NCBI RefSeq assembly: GCF_012927185.1
Contig: NZ_JABBGB010000002.1
Coordinates: forward strand, 186,001 to 250,000
Length of the DNA: 64,000 nt
Direction: 5' to 3'
DNA from: Pseudoflavitalea sp. G-6-1-2
Lineage (GTDB): Bacteria > Bacteroidota > Bacteroidia > Chitinophagales > Chitinophagaceae
The notes under the pieces are model-generated. The model had not been told where the DNA came from. It ran no database searches and saw only the letters and a program-made list of their open reading frames with translations. This document shows, piece after piece, positions 63,542-64,000 of this stretch (position 1 is the first letter of the stretch; each line of letters starts with the position of its first letter). The position numbers and the translations under genes were made by a program.

Positions 63542-64000
63542 CTATTCCCTTTGTTCTTTCAGACGATTATTTTGAGTTGTTGCGTTGCCTGTTGCCGGTA
63601 TTAAATCTGATGCAGATTGAAGTTCTTGCTTGTCGCCTGTATGCCGCGAATACTGTGCCGGTTGTAGCTTTAAATGCTCGTTTTTTTGTTGCCTTCTTCG
63701 CTGCTTTTTAGAAACTGTATTTGCAGCAGGCATTTCAATTTTAATGATGTCTGTAGCCAGGTATCGCTTATCATACAAAGGATATTTTCCCTGAAATGGA
63801 TTGACCTGCAACACTACAATCAGTGTGCCTTTTCCGGGAAGATTGGCATCGAGTTCAACTGGAGTAAATTGCTCCGACCAGGCCACAAACTTATGCATAT
63901 AAGAGCGTTCGATTGATTGAAGAACTTCTCCTGTAGTTAAATCCAATCGCAAAGCAATGAGCCTGTATTCCATATGCGTAACCTTAATGTGCCGCGGCAT
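63542..64000 (-). CDS. Unrecognised gene, possibly cut by the right edge
   Basis: 152 residues if the ATG at the very edge (63998-64000) is the start, but the frame may continue beyond the window; an internal ATG follows at 63973. The N-terminal half is a beta-rich domain (YRLIALRLDLTTGEVLQSI, KGTLIVVLQVNPFQG), and the C-terminal half is basic and polar (KKQRRRQQKNEH), perhaps disordered. It has no signal peptide and I do not recognise it. Confidence 0.5.
   Translation of the reverse strand: MPRHIKVTHMEYRLIALRLDLTTGEVLQSIERSYMHKFVAWSEQFTPVELDANLPGKGTLIVVLQVNPFQGKYPLYDKRYLATDIIKIEMPAANTVSKKQRRRQQKNEHLKLQPAQYSRHTGDKQELQSASDLIPATGNATTQNNRLKEQRE

Overview
The window comes from a member of the Bacteroidota, most likely the Chitinophagaceae (Chitinophaga-like). 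The evidence is two SusC/SusD pairs, a T9SS type A sorting signal, many short lipoproteins of the (S/G)C(N/S)K type, RHS proteins with the N-terminal domain typical of this phylum, and promoter boxes of the Bacteroidota type (TTTG / TAnnTTTG). I recognised no rRNA, tRNA, CRISPR array or insertion sequence.

Layout. 1-1029: the end of a heptose nucleotide pathway (hddC fragment, gmhB), then a secreted protein (1105-2115). 2195-7136 (minus): a run of redox and hydrolase genes: DsbA-like, peroxiredoxin, YciI, two alpha/beta hydrolases, two small proteins and an NAD(P)-binding SDR. Upstream lies a triple-GAF sigma-54 activator (7302-9896). A good sigma-54 -24/-12 element (7173-7189) and a pair of dyad sites (7241-7290) lie between the activator and the SDR gene, so the activator probably drives the SDR gene and perhaps the whole run.

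9980-24380: a polysaccharide utilisation locus. A minus-strand operon (SusC, SusD, DUF5107-TPR protein, GH59-like galactosidase) diverges from a plus-strand set (AraC regulator, MFS sugar porter, six-hairpin glycosidase). The exact 10-mer GATGGACTAT occurs in all three intergenic regions of this locus and is the likely operator of the AraC protein.

24870-33816: two giant secreted YD/RHS-type proteins. The second ends in a short, A+T-rich variable tip followed at once by a small acidic gene, the arrangement of a polymorphic toxin with its immunity gene. 33958-37560: lepA, then a glycosyltransferase and a polysaccharide deacetylase that overlap. 37657-37936 looks like a deletion scar that joins the start of a lipoprotein gene to the end of an AraC gene. 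37964-41882 (minus): a CbpA-like co-chaperone, an unknown protein, thioredoxin and a His-rich CopB-type copper ATPase, probably one stress operon.

42023-48705 (minus): a second SusC/SusD locus with a third lipoprotein and a Gfo/Idh/MocA oxidoreductase, divergent from a membrane LytTR regulator (49068-49940). After that come an OmpA/TSP3 outer-membrane protein, a FAD-Rieske oxidoreductase, a GH28-like beta-helix enzyme and an SDR. 58201-63140 holds secreted and lipoprotein genes, including a two-gene unit whose second member has a Cys/His (NCHGY...DHS) core and a T9SS tail. This is the best candidate for a little-described secreted system. The right end holds an unrecognised gene cut by the window edge.
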